The notes under the pieces: model-generated
The model's input: only the letters and a program-made list of their open reading frames with translations
Databases searched by the model: none
What the model was told of the DNA's origin: nothing
NCBI GenBank assembly: GCA_007922195.1
Contig: ML681998.1
Span: 18,286,320-18,350,319 of the forward strand
Length of the DNA: 64,000 bases
Origin: Podocnemis expansa
Lineage: Eukaryota; Chordata; Testudines; Podocnemididae
Direction: 5' to 3'
Program-made: the position numbers and the translations under genes
In this document: piece by piece, positions 10,766-22,420 of the stretch
Numbering within the stretch: the stretch's first letter is position 1
Layout: every line of letters starts with the position of its first letter

Positions 10766-11904
10766 GTAAGTAGGCACCCTGTACTTTAGGGGCCTCTGAA
10801 ATTAAGTAGGAGGTTAACATTTAAGCAGCTCCTATGTGCTGTAAGTTTTCCACGGATGGACTACAACTCCCATGATCCCTTGAAAAAAAAGAGAGGGACC
10901 CTGCTTGCCCCTCCAGGAAGCAGAGGGGGACAAAGGGGTCTCCAGGGAGAGGGAGAGAGACATGTCTGAATCTGGAAGCTGCTGTGAGTGCTCCTGGGGT
11001 TCCTGAGACTGCTGGAGGCTCACTCAAGCAGGGAGCGTCAGAGATTGCTAGCTTACTCAGCCCAAAGCAGGGTCTGAGTCTAGACCTAGCTGAGCTGGAT
11101 CTGCAGTGAGGGTGTGAGTGTCTGTCTCCCTCCTCCAATTTGGAGCAAGGCTTTTAAAGCAAGGGAGTCTGGTGAGAGACTGACTGGGCCTGAGGGGAGG
11201 CAACGTGGCAGTCCCTTTGAACCAGGGCCAGGACTACAGACCATTGGTTGGGCTCACTCCGCATCTTAAGCGTGGTTCGGAGCGGATACACTGGACCAGC
11301 AGGGTGCTGCCTTGTCTCCTTCACTGGCCCTCCAAGCGCACCTTTGCAAGCAAGGGTTGGGGTTCTGAACTCTGGGAAGTGTGCCCTCTGAGTTGGAAAA
11401 AGGGCTGTGAACATGCTAATTAGATAAGTTTCCTTTAAATTGTATTGTGTCTGCTCACTGATTTATTTACTGCTCCTGTGTATTTAAATTAGCAGTAATA
11501 TTCAATTCCATCCTGTTATGATAAATTTCTTTGTTAAGTAAAGGTTTGTTACATGCAATTAAGCACCATGAATGTATTATATATATAATTAGTAAGTTTG
11601 GATTAGATCCATCCCACAGATTATTCTTAGCCGCATAGATTTAGTCCTGGAGGCTCCCAAGGCATGCCACTGAGTGTGTACGAGACCCAGCCAGGTGGAG
11701 GCACCACCAAGTTTAATTTCCTGTAAAGCAAAAGGACTGCAGCAGAAGAGTGGATAGAGGATCCCCACAATCCCAACATCACCACTGGGAAACTCAGGAT
11801 CTCTTTGTCATCAAACTTAGGCGCCTGTGCACACATGAGTGTTGCCTGCTCCCAAGTAATCCAAGGAGAAACGAGAGAGGATTACACTAATTTTTACACA
11901 TCTT
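10766..11904. other. Unclassified block, possibly an old LTR-type repeat
   Basis: A moderately GC-rich stretch from about 10845 (containing 'ggactacaactcccatgatc') passes into an AT-rich stretch ending near 11555 (ttaagtaaaggtttgttaca). The layout recalls an LTR but I see no paired LTR, primer-binding site or TSD. Treat as unclassified. Confidence 0.25.
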
Positions 11905-11931
11905 CCCTAAAGGCCTCTGAGTCCTCACCAT

Positions 11932-12072
11932 TAGAGCCCTGCAAATATGCAGATATCCACGGATATCCGCATTATATCCGCATCCGTGGATACAACACGG
12001 ATATCTGTGGACCATTTCTTGTGGAGGCAGATCAGATACGGATCCACATATTTGTATCTGTGCAGGGCTCTA
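11932..12072. mobile_element. 141-bp MITE with perfect 12-bp TIRs and 8-bp TSD
   Basis: The termini TAGAGCCCTGCA and TGCAGGGCTCTA are exact inverted complements. The octamer ctcaccat is duplicated exactly at 11924-11931 and 12073-12080. The interior repeats ggatatccg and tatccacgga words that are self-complementary. Removing it rejoins antisense CR1 sequence. The TAGAG-type end and 8-bp TSD fit the hAT superfamily. Confidence 0.85.
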
Positions 12073-12250
12073 CTCACCATTGCCAAGTAGAGCAGGGCAA
12101 TTACTTCCCATATTTTGGCTATAACACATCCATTAATATACCCCAGAATGACATTAGCCTTTTTCACAAATATATACTATTGTTCCCGTACATTCAATTT
12201 GTGATCCATGATAACTCCCAGATCTTATTCAGCTATACTGTCTAGCCATT

Positions 12251-12680
12251 CAAGGCCAGATTAATAAAGGGGCTTTAGGGACTGCAACTGGACTAAGCAG
12301 GGGCCCTGCCACATGTCACCAAGCAAAAATTAATCTTGTCTTGACTGGCCAGTCTCAAGCACCTCCAGTAGCTAGTCCAAGTGCTGCCAGCCTGCACCAT
12401 TGCTGTCCGCCACCCTGTTCCCACATCTGACTAGTCTGCCACGTCCTGCTAGCACCAGCCCTTCCGAACACCAAGCACTGTAGTTGGCCAGGCTGCCAGG
12501 CCCCAGCACTGACCCAACTCAGCACCAACCACCACATTGTCTCTGCAACTAGCCAGATTTGCTGGGTCTCAGTGCCAGCCTGCCCCACCCCCAGGCTGAC
12601 TGCTGCCACCACTATCACATGCTTGGGAGGGGGGGCCCAAAATCTCAGAGCCCGGGGCCCACAGGAGCCATAATCCAAAG
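12251..12680. mobile_element. GC-rich hAT-like insertion within CR1
   Basis: CR1 stops at tagccatt (12243-12250) and resumes after tagccagt (12681-12688), a 7-of-8 TSD. The left end is CAAGGCCAGATTAATAAAGG. The right end, reverse complemented, opens CTTTGGATTATGGCTCC, only loosely complementary. The interior is rich in ctgccag and gcaccag words. Non-autonomous and decayed. Confidence 0.6.
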
Positions 12681-13257
12681 TAGCCAGTTATTCCACATTC
12701 TGTGGTTGTAAATTTGATTTTCATTCTTAGGTGAAGTACTTTGCTCTTTAATGACTTTTATCTTGTTGAATCAGACCAAGTCCCCAATTTGTAGAGGTCC
12801 TTTTAAATTCTAATTCTATCTTCCAAGATGCTTGCTTCACTTGGTGTCATCTATAAAATTTATACGTACATTCTCCATCCCATTATCCAAGTCATTAATG
12901 TGAATTTAACTAGCAGCAAACTCAGAACTGACTCCTCAGAAGCCTCATAACAGATGAACTCTAGATGTGACAGACTCACTGATAACTACTCTTTGAATAT
13001 AGCCTTTCAACCGTTTTGCACCCACACTGTAGTAATTTCATTTAGACCCTATATTTCCAGTTTACTTATGAGAATGTCATGTAGGACTAGCTCAAATGCC
13101 TTACTAAAATAGAAAAAAGATCATGTTTCTTTCTTCCACCTGTGCACTAACTAGTAACCCTGTCAAAAAGTGAAATTAGGTTGGTTTGGCATTATTTATT
13201 TTCAACAAATTCATGCTGCCTATCCCTTATAATCCTATTGATCTTTTAGTGTTTAGA

Positions 13258-13634
13258 CAGGGCTAGGCCAAGGGCTTTTGGTGCCCTAGGCCAGTGGTTT
13301 TCAAACTTTTTTCCTTGGGAAACAGCTGAAAAAGAATGATTTATGCCTACAACCCAATAATTACACCTTTAAGCAATGAATTCTAGTCTTTCAATGGCCA
13401 GGAGGTGCCGCGATCCAGTACCTGAGGGTCGGCGACCCACTAGTGGGTCCCAATCCTTGGTTTGAAAACCACTGCTCTAGGCGAACGATGACTTTAGCAT
13501 GCCCCCCACCATGTTATAAGAGAGGTTTTTCTTAAATAGAGAAAGAAAATTAAACTTGCATTTAATATGGCACCTCCTAAAACCTGGTGCCTTAGGCAAC
13601 TGCCTACTTCACCTATGTGGTTGGGCTGGCCCTG
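13258..13634. mobile_element. hAT-like element (CAGGGCYAGSCC ends), itself interrupted
   Basis: The left end CAGGGCTAGGCCAAGGG matches the reverse complement of the right end, CAGGGCCAGCCCAACCA. The flanks tgtttaga and ggcttaga match at 6 of 8 positions. CR1 resumes on the right. The relative at 16636-16834 has the same ends and shares the ggtgcc/cctaggc interior words. Confidence 0.65.
13292..13474. mobile_element. 183-bp hAT-like element nested in another
   Basis: The ends CAGTGGTTTTCAAAC and GTTTGAAAACCACTG are exact 15-bp inverted repeats. The TSD is ccctaggc (13284-13291) against ctctaggc (13475-13482), 7 of 8. It lies inside the 13258-13634 element, which lies inside CR1, giving three nesting levels. 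Confidence 0.85.
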
Positions 13635-13935
13635 GCTTAGAAAATGATTGTTTAATAAGTTGTTCCAGTATTTTTCCAGTTAGCAGAGTTAGGCTGATTG
13701 GTCTATTCTCTAGGTCCTCTTCATATCCCTTTGTAAAGACACATCATATGTTTGCCTGTCCGCAGTCCTATGAGACTTTACCTTTCTCCAGGAGCTCTTG
13801 AAGGTATTGCTAATGGTTCCAAGATTGCTTTGCCTGGGATGAATTTCATAAGGCTCTGCCAACTGGAAAACATCTAAATAGTCTTTAACCTGTTCTTTCC
13901 TTATGTTAGCTTGCATTCCTTCCCCCTTGTTAATA

Positions 13936-15221
13936 TTAAATGTAACAATAGTCAGATCAATTATTTTTTATCTTTTTAATTAAAATTGCTGCAATTTTAA
14001 TTTACTGCAACAGATCCTGGGTCCAGCCTAAGTGCAGTTAGTGTAAATTGTAGGTCAGTTGTGGGGATGCAGAATGGGGACTCTGCCTTTGTCTTCGTGA
14101 TCTTTGAGCTACTGTATGCAAGATGCAGGGCTGGTCCCCAGGGCAAAGGGTATGGTACTGTTAAGGTCTACCATCTGCTAACAGATGTTGAAACCACAGC
14201 CAGGGAGCAGCATGTTCTATTCTAGAAAATGTCCTCAGGCACACCCATGCACCAGAATCAGGGAGAGGTAGTGACATGAAGCTTCTACTGTAGATCTTGA
14301 GACTCCTCTTTGCACTGGGATGATGCTCTTGAGACTAGATGCTCCAGCTCTATGGCCAGAGTCTGCTGGCAGCACAGCACAAAGTAGGAGGATTGCCCCA
14401 GAAAATCTACACTGTGTCTCTTAACCAAAAAGGTAGGATGAGTTGATCAAAATATTAATAAGGTGCTATAAACTCAGCATACTAACAACAATATAAACAA
14501 GTGAAAAGAGTGCAAGCAATTATATCAAAAGAAAATTTAAAATATTAACACATATTTTTCTGGATCCTAGCCCTGTTTTCTTCAGTGATATGTGCTTTCC
14601 AGTGGGATTCACACTAACAAGGATATTTCCTTCTTCCCTGTCCCACACATCTTATTTTAACATATATTGGGAGTGGGTTGCAAAGGATATTCTGCATAAG
14701 AGAGTTTGATAACACCCTGGCTTTTAAACCCTCCTCCCCAGGCCACGCCCTCCAGTATTACTCGGATTCATTTTTCACCTCTTAATTGGTGCCATAGGCA
14801 CAAAGAGGTCTCATTCCCTACTGGACAGAATGGTACAGCGTGTCTCCACCTTCAGTAATACAATAAATTAATTACATCTGAATGTGCCAGGCTCCTGATC
14901 ATGCTGTACATGAAATTAGGGAGCGATTAACAAGAAACAAATAGAAAGGCAAGGATGGAAACAACATGAACAGGTAAAGAACAAACTTTGTGGCATTCTA
15001 ATGATCTGTCTTTCTGGGAGCAATGACCTTTTTTTTTCCAATTAGATTTAACAGTGTTGAACATCCTTCTACAGAATGGCTATATCAGAAAATGGAAAGG
15101 GAGCAACAAATAAAATCATTCCAGGCTGTATTATGGCATCTTGAAGAAAAAAATCATGAATTTACTTTCTCAACACCTCACTTTTCCAGCACCCATTACA
15201 GCAGTCAGTGCATTTTGTATC
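13936..15221. other. Unique sequence, nothing recognised
   Basis: No repeat termini, tRNA-like boxes or coding signal identified. AT-rich in the middle section. Confidence 0.45.
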
Positions 15222-16114
15222 ATAGAAACTGGAAGGAACCATGACAGGTCATTGAGTCCTGTTCCCTGCCCTCATGGCAGGACAAAGTACCCCTATTAAA
15301 CCATCCCTGACAGGTGTTTGTCTAGCTTGCTCTTAAAAACTTCCAGTGTAGGAGATTCCACAGTCTGCCAAGGCAACTTATTCCAGTGTTTAATTACCCT
15401 GACAGTTAGGAATTTTCCTAACGTCTAGGCTGAACCCCACTTGCTATAATTTAACCGCATTGCTTCTTGTCCTATCATCTGTGATTAAGCAGACTAATTT
15501 TACTCCTAGTTTTACTCTTTCTTCCTTATAACAACCTTTTTAGGTATTTGAAAATTGTTATCATATCCCCTCTCACTGTCCTTTTTTCTAGACTAAACAA
15601 ACCCAGCTCTTTCAATCTTCCCTCACAGGTCAAATGTTTCAGACCACTGATCATTTTTGTTGCCCTTGTCTGGACTTTCTGTAGTTTTTCCACATCCTTT
15701 TTGAAATGAGGCACCAGTTGCGACCTAATCAGTGCAGAGTACAGTGGAAGAATTACTTCTTGTGTCTTACAACAATACTCCTGTTAATACACCCGAGAAT
15801 AGCATTAGCTTTTTTGCAACTGCTGACTCATATTTAGCTTGTGACCCACTATTAAACCCAGATCCTTTCATGCAGTACTCTTTCCTAGGCAGTCATTGCC
15901 CACTTTGTATGTGTACAATGGGTTGTTCAACCATAAGTGCAATACTTGACACTTATCTTTATTGAATTTCATTCTATTTATCTTAGACCATTTCGCCAAT
16001 TTGTCCAAATCTTTTTGAATTGTGATCCTATCCTTCAAAGCATTCACAGCCTCTCCCAACTTGGTATCAACTGAAAACTTTATAAGTTTGCTCTCTCTGA
16101 CATCTTTTCCTATA
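15222..16114 (-). mobile_element. CR1 LINE 3' portion, antisense
   Basis: Begins at the CR1 3' terminus in antisense (atagaaactggaaggaacca) and continues through 'cccctctcactgtcctttt', 'gcccttgtctggactttctg' and 'ttgaatttcattctatttat'. Minus-strand frames at 15526-15714 (contains LQKVQTRATKMISGLKHLTC, a CR1 C-terminal signature) and 15868-16059 (WSKINRMKFNKDKCQVLHL) confirm orientation. Stops and frameshifts separate the frames. Confidence 0.85.
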
Positions 16115-16122
16115 CTCTATAC

Positions 16123-16525
16123 CAGGCGCAGCCAAACTGCAGCTCAGGAGCCACCTGTGGCTCTTGAATGAAAAGTTGTGGCTCCCAGAAGATCGTCAGC
16201 AAATCAGTTTAGGAAAGCAGCCCCAACCTAGGAGTTCAGGCAGGGGTCAGGATGGTGGGGAGAACTGTGGCATGGTCAGGATTTTAAAATACTTGTCACT
16301 AGCCTGCAGACTTCTACATCGAGCAGCTGCTAAGTTTTTACTATATAGGCCTAATTTTCATGGTAACTTTAAGTAATTATTAGAATCTGACAGTAGGATT
16401 GATATTTGTCCTCTTTTTATTGTAAAATTAAAGTGTGCAATATGGCTATATACCTCAGTGCGGCTCTCGAAGATCTGATAATCAACTTGTGTGGCTCTTG
16501 AGTTCCATACGTTTGGCCACCCCTG
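16123..16525. mobile_element. 403-bp hAT-like element with perfect 8-bp TSD
   Basis: Bounded by ctctatac on both sides (16115-16122 and 16526-16533). The ends are CAGGCGCAGCCAAACTGC and, reverse complemented from the right, CAGGGGTGGCCAAACGTA. It contains repeated gtggctcttga words near both ends. No transposase. Confidence 0.85.
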
Positions 16526-16635
16526 CTCTATACTTTGCTGAGCTCACCTCTGTGATAACATCACTCTGATCAGTTTTTTTATTTCTGAGAGGGTACTATC
16601 AGTAAATTGTAAACTGAAGTCTTCTGAATGTTGAC

Positions 16636-16834
16636 CAGAGCTAGCCCTTCCATAGAGGTGACCTACGCAGTTCCCTAGGGCACCAACAATTAGGGGGTGC
16701 CAAGGACTGGGCTGGGGGTCGAGCAAGCCTATCCCGCCCTGCTCTGCTCCCTGCCTTCAGCCAGACTCCCTCCCACGTGGGGGCGCCAAAATCAGTGTTG
16801 GCCTAGGGTGCCAAAAAACCTTGGGCCAGCCCTG
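16636..16834. mobile_element. 199-bp hAT-like element, CAGGGCYAGSCC family
   Basis: The left end CAGAGCTAGCCCTTCC pairs with the reverse complement of the right end, CAGGGCTGGCCCAAGG. The flanks atgttgac and acattgac match at 6 of 8. Interior words (ggtgcc, cctaggg) are shared with 13258-13634. Confidence 0.65.
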
Positions 16835-17136
16835 ACATTGACAAAAATTTCTGTTCTTCCAGGTGCTATGTGTTGAGTAGGTATAGTGGATTTACAGGAA
16901 GATATATTCACAAAGAAGTATGGATAGTGATGGGGTTACTGAAAATAGTTAATATAGCTTAATTCTAAATCACTATAAATACTGGCATATTTTCCACTGT
17001 CGCTGAGTATTGTTCTATCTCATCCATAGTATATTGTCCAGATACTATGTACTCCATACGTTTCAGACACATATCTTTCATGAACTCTATGTGCTATATC
17101 TTATTATGCATATCATCTGGGGATGTCATAAAACAT
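16835..17136. other. Unique sequence, nothing recognised
   Basis: Short AT-rich interval with no visible repeat or gene. Confidence 0.45.
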
Positions 17137-17860
17137 TTTGAGGCGTGGATTGGCCCTTACCATCAGAGGGGGAGCTCTCAGTTTCCTCAGAGGCCAGACA
17201 GGGCCCTCCCTGTCATGCACACTGCATGCACCCTGTCAGAAACAGGCCCCAGCCACCCATCACCATGGGGCCCAAGCCTGGGCCAGTGGTGGAGGATGGC
17301 AAAGGCTGCACTCTTGCCCTGGTCCTGCTGATCTGCCTTGGAGGTGGGTGGGGCAGGCCAGTCCTGTTTGCTCCTCTCTGTTTCATTTCAGGACCAGGAC
17401 CAGCACCAGCTGGCATGTGGTACAGCCTCTGTGTGGCCCTCCAGGGCCATGGGCCCTGGAAAGCTGTGCCAGACTGCATGGACACCAGCTGGCTCGAGCC
17501 CTGCCCCCAGAGTGAAGTGAACTGAACAGGGCTGTCCCACCCCACCCTACCCTTGGGGGCAGACCACCTAGCTCAGGGGCAGGGGCACAGAGTGCAGCCT
17601 CTGGCCCTCAGTTCTGCCCCACCCCTCCTAGCACAGGCACTCCTGGCATGGCAGGGGGCCTTCCCAGTAAAACACCTTGTGCTGGGCAGGTACCAGATTA
17701 ATACATGGGCTATAGGGGCTGGAGCCCAGAGCCCCGCTTCAGGCCAGGGCCCAGGTCTTCAGCCCCTTATAGTCCATACATTAATGCTGCCCTGGGCATG
17801 AAATGGTGTAAAAGCCTAGCAGAGGCCTCTGAGTGGGCTGGGACAATAGTGAAGAAAGAC
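17137..17860. repeat. GC-rich unclassified block containing a hairpin
   Basis: Composition shifts abruptly to GC-rich with many gggccc, ctgcc and caggac words. Overlapping open frames appear in several phases (for example 17138-17515 and 17145-17525), the expected effect of high GC rather than evidence of coding. Near the right side is an imperfect palindrome described separately. It is probably one or more decayed GC-rich DNA elements, but I could not find paired termini. Confidence 0.4.
17697..17785. repeat. Imperfect ~28-bp-arm hairpin
   Basis: The left arm starts attaatacatgggctatagg and the reverse complement of the right arm starts attaatgtatggactataag. The arms run about 28 bp with few mismatches around a ~32-bp loop. 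It sits in a GC-rich context and could be the core of a MITE. Confidence 0.65.
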
Positions 17861-18989
17861 TCTCTCCCAGAGCCTGCCAGAAGGGATGCAGCTCTGCCAT
17901 GCCCAGAGGCCTTAGGCCTGCATTTCTACTCAGTTCGCTGTTTGTTCAGCCTTGCAGCATTCAGAGAGGCTTCAGGACTGCTACTTACTTGCTCAAGCAA
18001 GATGGACTGCTGGTCCCCACTGCACTAAGGATACTCTCCAGCAGCGGTGTGATAGGCAGCCAGAAGCAAAGCACTTCATGCTGGGGCCAGCCCGAGATGG
18101 GACTTCTACCAGCATCCATCTCCCTGCCTTTTGGGGGAGTCCTGCTGACTGTCACAAAACACTCTACTTTTTCTGTTGCATTAACAGGTAAGTAATGTGA
18201 TCATCTAGTTAATCACTATGTATGGTTCACATGAGGAGTGACAATTGCACAAGGATACCTGTGGCATTTCCTGATTTTTTTTTTTTTTTGAATGCTTAAC
18301 CCTGCCACTGTAGCATTACAGGAATGTAGTTATTGGGTTTCTTCTTATAGTGCCAAAAATATGTAGGTAAATGAGGAAGACAAGACCTGATGTGAAAATT
18401 AAAGGGCTAAACTGTGGCTTTCCACCACTGGCATGCCATTAGCAGCGCTTGACCACACTGCCCAAGTGATAATGCCAGGAGGCACTAAGCCTATAAACCT
18501 CATGTGAGCAGTCTGGAAGGTTCCTGTTGCTTTCTGCTATAAAGAAGTGCATACAAGAAATGCTCCCTGTTGCTTCTAGCATTTCTCCAGGCTGAGGTGG
18601 AGGAGACAGGTGGGGGATGAGATACTACACATGACCTGCCAAAATGTATATGGTTCCATGTGTGACCAGCATATGGTGTGCACTGAAATGGCAGAGGGAG
18701 AGAATGTAGTGATAGCAAAAAATTTAGACTGAGATTATAAAAAGGACCAAATAGGAGAGAATAGGGAAACCACATCACCACAGTGCCACGGGTTTGAGAA
18801 TAAACAACAGTAACTTAATGGAATAGCAATTTAATATCTAAATAATTAAACAGGTTATTGCACTGAGTCCTATTTGCAGTGTTAGGCATGCCGCAATTTA
18901 AATAAACAAGAGCATCTGGGCAGGTGGATGCTTTTGTTTTATACGATAAACTGTAAAGGGGGCGTCATTCCAGTGAGTGGATGTGAGTT
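17861..18989. other. Unique sequence, nothing recognised
   Basis: Contains a T run near 18277-18289. No other repeat, exon or RNA signal seen. Confidence 0.45.
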
Positions 18990-19200
18990 TCAGAACCCAG
19001 GCCAACAGACTTGAGCTGGCAGGGCTCGCGTTGTGTCACTAACAATAGCTTTGTAGACATTTGGACTTGTGCTTTGAAGCCTAGGGAGGAGGGTGAGCTT
19101 CAGACCCCAAGCTTCAGTCCAAGCCTGAACTTCCACACAACTATTTTTAGGGCTGCAGTGCAAGGCCTGCGAGCCATAGTCTGTAGACCTGGGCTCTAAG
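18990..19200. mobile_element. Diverged palindromic element, relative of 5103-5367
   Basis: 'ttgtagacatttggacttgt' on the left faces 'cagtccaagcctgaacttcc' on the right, the same inner palindrome as the 5.1-kb element. Termini are too diverged to place exactly. Confidence 0.4.
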
Positions 19201-20489
19201 ACAGGAAGCTGTGGGCAGCTGCTTGCTGCAAAAGGCAAGGTGCCATCTCCTCTGGGCCAGAAGGCATCAGGTGGCAGATTCTATGCCAGCAATTCAGATA
19301 GCTGTAACAGGTGGGTCCTAAAGCAAATTAATTCTAATATAGCTTAAACTAAAGTAGCTATAACCTTTATTATAGGTGCTAAACCGGGGAAGCTATTTGC
19401 ACAGATCCCAACAATTTAGATACAACTGGGTAGGCCCTGTGGATATCATGCTATTAAAAAAAACGGAAATAAAATATGATACCCTAACCTCTTCAACGCA
19501 AGTGGGAACCAAATAATGGAATACTGCATGGAAATATTAGGGAACTAATGATGAGGCAGTAGAAAAACCAATCGGTATTCCAGATGTAGCAATGTTTGGA
19601 AACCTCGTGGGTTTCCTGAGTAACTGAACACCAGTGATCCTGCAGCTGGACTTGGAAGACAACCACATTTCCACTGAAAGGACCTCCAGGATCCCAGCCA
19701 GAAACACTGGCAAAAGCTCTGCTGATACAAGCATGAAAAGCCATCTGCTTCTCATGCCTGTGAGATCAGAACAGTGTTAGCTTGTCGTCTGCCAGAAAAG
19801 AACGCTTTTTACAGTGGACCCACTAGATTTATTCTTACCAGACATAAACTTAAAACTGAGCCAAGAGAAAGATCTCCTCCTGATCAAAAATGACTTCCGA
19901 CCTTGAAGCAGAAATAGTCAGTCTACACCCAGCCAAACTTTAGGTCAAGCAAGTTCACAAAGAATACCCCCTCTCAGACACTGCATCTTCCAAAGCAACT
20001 GTTAAGCAAGATTAAAGCAGTTTTCACAATGAATCTTGTTGGTCAGATTGAATAGTAAACAAGTTACAGCTATTGTTTAATTTACTGTTCTTGGAAACTA
20101 AAGGCCTAGTTCTGCTGTTTTTCCCACAGAAAAGCTAAATAAAAGAACACGTTGGTTGCAAAAATCAAACACCGAAAAGTTAGAAGATGTTAGAATGAAG
20201 GTTGCCCATGCAACGTTAATTCACCATTCTTCTATAAGCATTATTGTATATTCTTTAATTATAGAATCGTATAATATTTTCCAAAGGATCCCTGCATTAT
20301 TGAGTGCACAGTACTCACCAGTACTCATTTAGTAAGCAGATAGTCAATATTTTTTTACTCTCATCATTCAATTTTTGGCCCCAGCCTTATTCTACTGTAC
20401 ACTGTTCAAATCCAACTCTGAAGAGAGTTATTAATTTCCTCATGGTTTTTTCTACAGCTATAAAAATGTACATATCTGAGTGCTTCCCA
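19201..20489. other. Unique sequence, nothing recognised
   Basis: No identifiable repeat or gene. A minus-strand frame at 19493-19744 has no recognised domain. Confidence 0.45.
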
Positions 20490-20930
20490 AACCAATTAAT
20501 TTATTTTCACAATACTCTCATGATGGAAGGGGATGGTACAGCTCCATTTTACAGGTGGGGAACTGAAGCACAGCAAGAGTAAATAAAAATATGCTCTAAT
20601 TTTGGGTGCCCAATTTGAGATACTGAGAATCTGATTTTTCAGAGCGCTTAGCATTACATAACACTTTACATGTTCAAAACACAGCTCCCAATCACCTCAG
20701 CTGCACTGAGTGCTCACCACTTCCATTCAGTCAATCCCCATAATATCAAGTCAGGCATCCAGAAAATAAGAAACACACAACTAATAACCACCACTGAAAA
20801 AATCTGATTTAAGTGACTTAACTAGCATTATAAAGGCTTTTGGTGGCAAAGGCAGGGATAGAATCCAATTCTCCATGACAGCATACCATTGCCTTACTCA
20901 TTAGAGTGTTCTTTCACTCCCTGTAGTTCA
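20490..20930 (-). mobile_element. MIR-type SINE, antisense, apparently interrupted
   Basis: 'cattttacaggtggggaact' followed by gaagcacagcaag is the antisense of the MIR 3' region. 'aagtgacttaactagcatta' and 'gggatagaatccaattctcc' further on match the antisense of the MIR core. About 190 bp between the parts (starting near 20600) carries different sequence (ttgggtgcccaatttgagat), probably another repeat inserted into the MIR. Confidence 0.5.
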
Positions 20931-21761
20931 CTGTCTCCTTCACTCCACATCTTCCAGCTTCTGCAACAAATAAAGTTGATGATCTACAGACAACAGCCTC
21001 CTTCACTATACAGCTTTGATTCACAGAACACCACCCATCTTATGCACTGAATTAGGCTTGAATCTGTGAAGGGGAAAAAATGTGGTCATGTAATTACAGA
21101 CTGTTTCATCATGAATATGCACAAGAGGGCCAAATTAAGATTGCACAGGCAACCTTAATTGTGGCATTGCCTAAATTTTGAGTGCTTAACTCTTTAACAT
21201 CAGCAAAAACAATGTATATTTCTCTATCCTCCATCATAGAAATGGATGAACCACTTTGTTTGAGCATCTTCAGAATAATTCAGTTCAAGGCTGACACCTG
21301 AATCAGTGAATTTTAGCCCAAATGATTAGCATTTGGTAACTTTAAAAGGACTGTAAAATAAAAAGTGCTGTGCATCCATAGTAGTAGGTGATACGATCAG
21401 CCCCGCTGGTAATATATATTGGTAGAGGTTTTACATTCCTCCAAATGAGCCATTTACCATTTATTTGTGCTAAAATATCTACACTGGTCACCTGATAAAT
21501 TTGTCAGTTTTGCCTTACAGAAATAACCTTATTTATTCATGGATTTGGAGAATTACTTAAAGTTTTCTTGACATATAATAAGAACACCAAGGTACTTCAA
21601 TCACTGAGATAACTGCTATTGTTGTTAATGTTTTTGTTTTGTTAAGTATAGTGTATCTTTGACCCATGTTTTCACCCATGCTTCTTGAGAGCTTCATAAA
21701 CAAAATAGCAACAGATGTTTAAAATGTGGCTATACTCCTTTAAATGATAACTGACCTAATG
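20931..21761. other. Unique sequence, nothing recognised
   Basis: AT-rich, no visible repeat or coding signal. Confidence 0.45.
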
Positions 21762-22212
21762 GCCGGGCTGTCCCTAGGTGGGTGCAGAGCCAGGGGTCTG
21801 TGGGGGGCCTCCCAGCGTCCCCTCGCACTGGCGGAGAGGCAGGCAGGCAGGCTGGCTCAGAGAGTGACTTTGCACTCACGCTCCTCCCCGGAGCTGCCAC
21901 TCTGCCCCCAGGGTCAGAACAGCCAGCCCAAGGGAGGGGTGGGAGAGCCGAGCCTGGCCTCTGGACTGGCCCACTCTGTCCCTGGGCCAGCTGTTCTGTC
22001 TTGGGGGTGAGGCCAGCCAACCCAGAGTGGAAGCCAAATTCTGCCCTGCCTCCCCTGCTCCCTTTGGCTCCTCACTGAAGGCAGCGGGGAGGAGTGGGGA
22101 ACGATGCAGGCCCTGCACTGCCCTATTCATGGCAAGACAGTGAGGGGCCCATGGAACCACTGGGCCAAGGGCGTTCACCCCTCTTGCCCCCCCTCCCAAG
22201 GACGGGCCTATC
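21762..22212. mobile_element. GC-rich DNA element with loose terminal inverted repeats
   Basis: The left end is gggctgtccctaggtgggtg. The reverse complement of the right end contains ggcccgtccttgggaggggg. It is a sharply bounded GC-rich island in AT-rich DNA, with many opposing open frames and no domain. The TSD is not clear. Confidence 0.5.
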
Positions 22213-22249
22213 CAATGGGAAACTTCCATGTAATATCACTGGACATTTT

Positions 22250-22420
22250 TATAGAATTTTGCCAGGCTACTCTGTTAATTACACAATTCTCAGTCAACCC
22301 GTGGAACTCCTTGCCAGAGGCCAAAATTATAGTGGGGTTCAAAAAAGGAAGTAGGTAAGTTCATGGAGTATAGGTCCATCAGTGGCTATTAGCCAGGATA
22401 GGCTGACGTGGCAATATGCA
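22250..22420 (+). mobile_element. CR1 LINE 3' fragment, sense
   Basis: 'cagtcaacccgtggaactcc' and 'agttcatggagtataggtcc' followed by 'atcagtggctattagccagg' are sense CR1 phrases from the end of ORF2. Both ends are truncated. Confidence 0.75.

Larger units (their letters stand above)
11905..13935 (-). mobile_element. CR1 LINE, antisense, split by nested insertions
   Basis: Antisense CR1 is recognisable in segments: 12073-12250 (ccccagaatgacattagcct), 12682-13257 (tgaatcagaccaagtcccca, cctttcaaccgttttgcacc) and 13635-13935 (aggctgattggtctattctc). These correspond to consecutive parts of the reverse-transcriptase region and 3' end. Insertions at 11932-12072, 12251-12680 and 13258-13634 interrupt it, the last itself interrupted at 13292-13474. 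Many stops and frameshifts; not functional. Confidence 0.8.
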
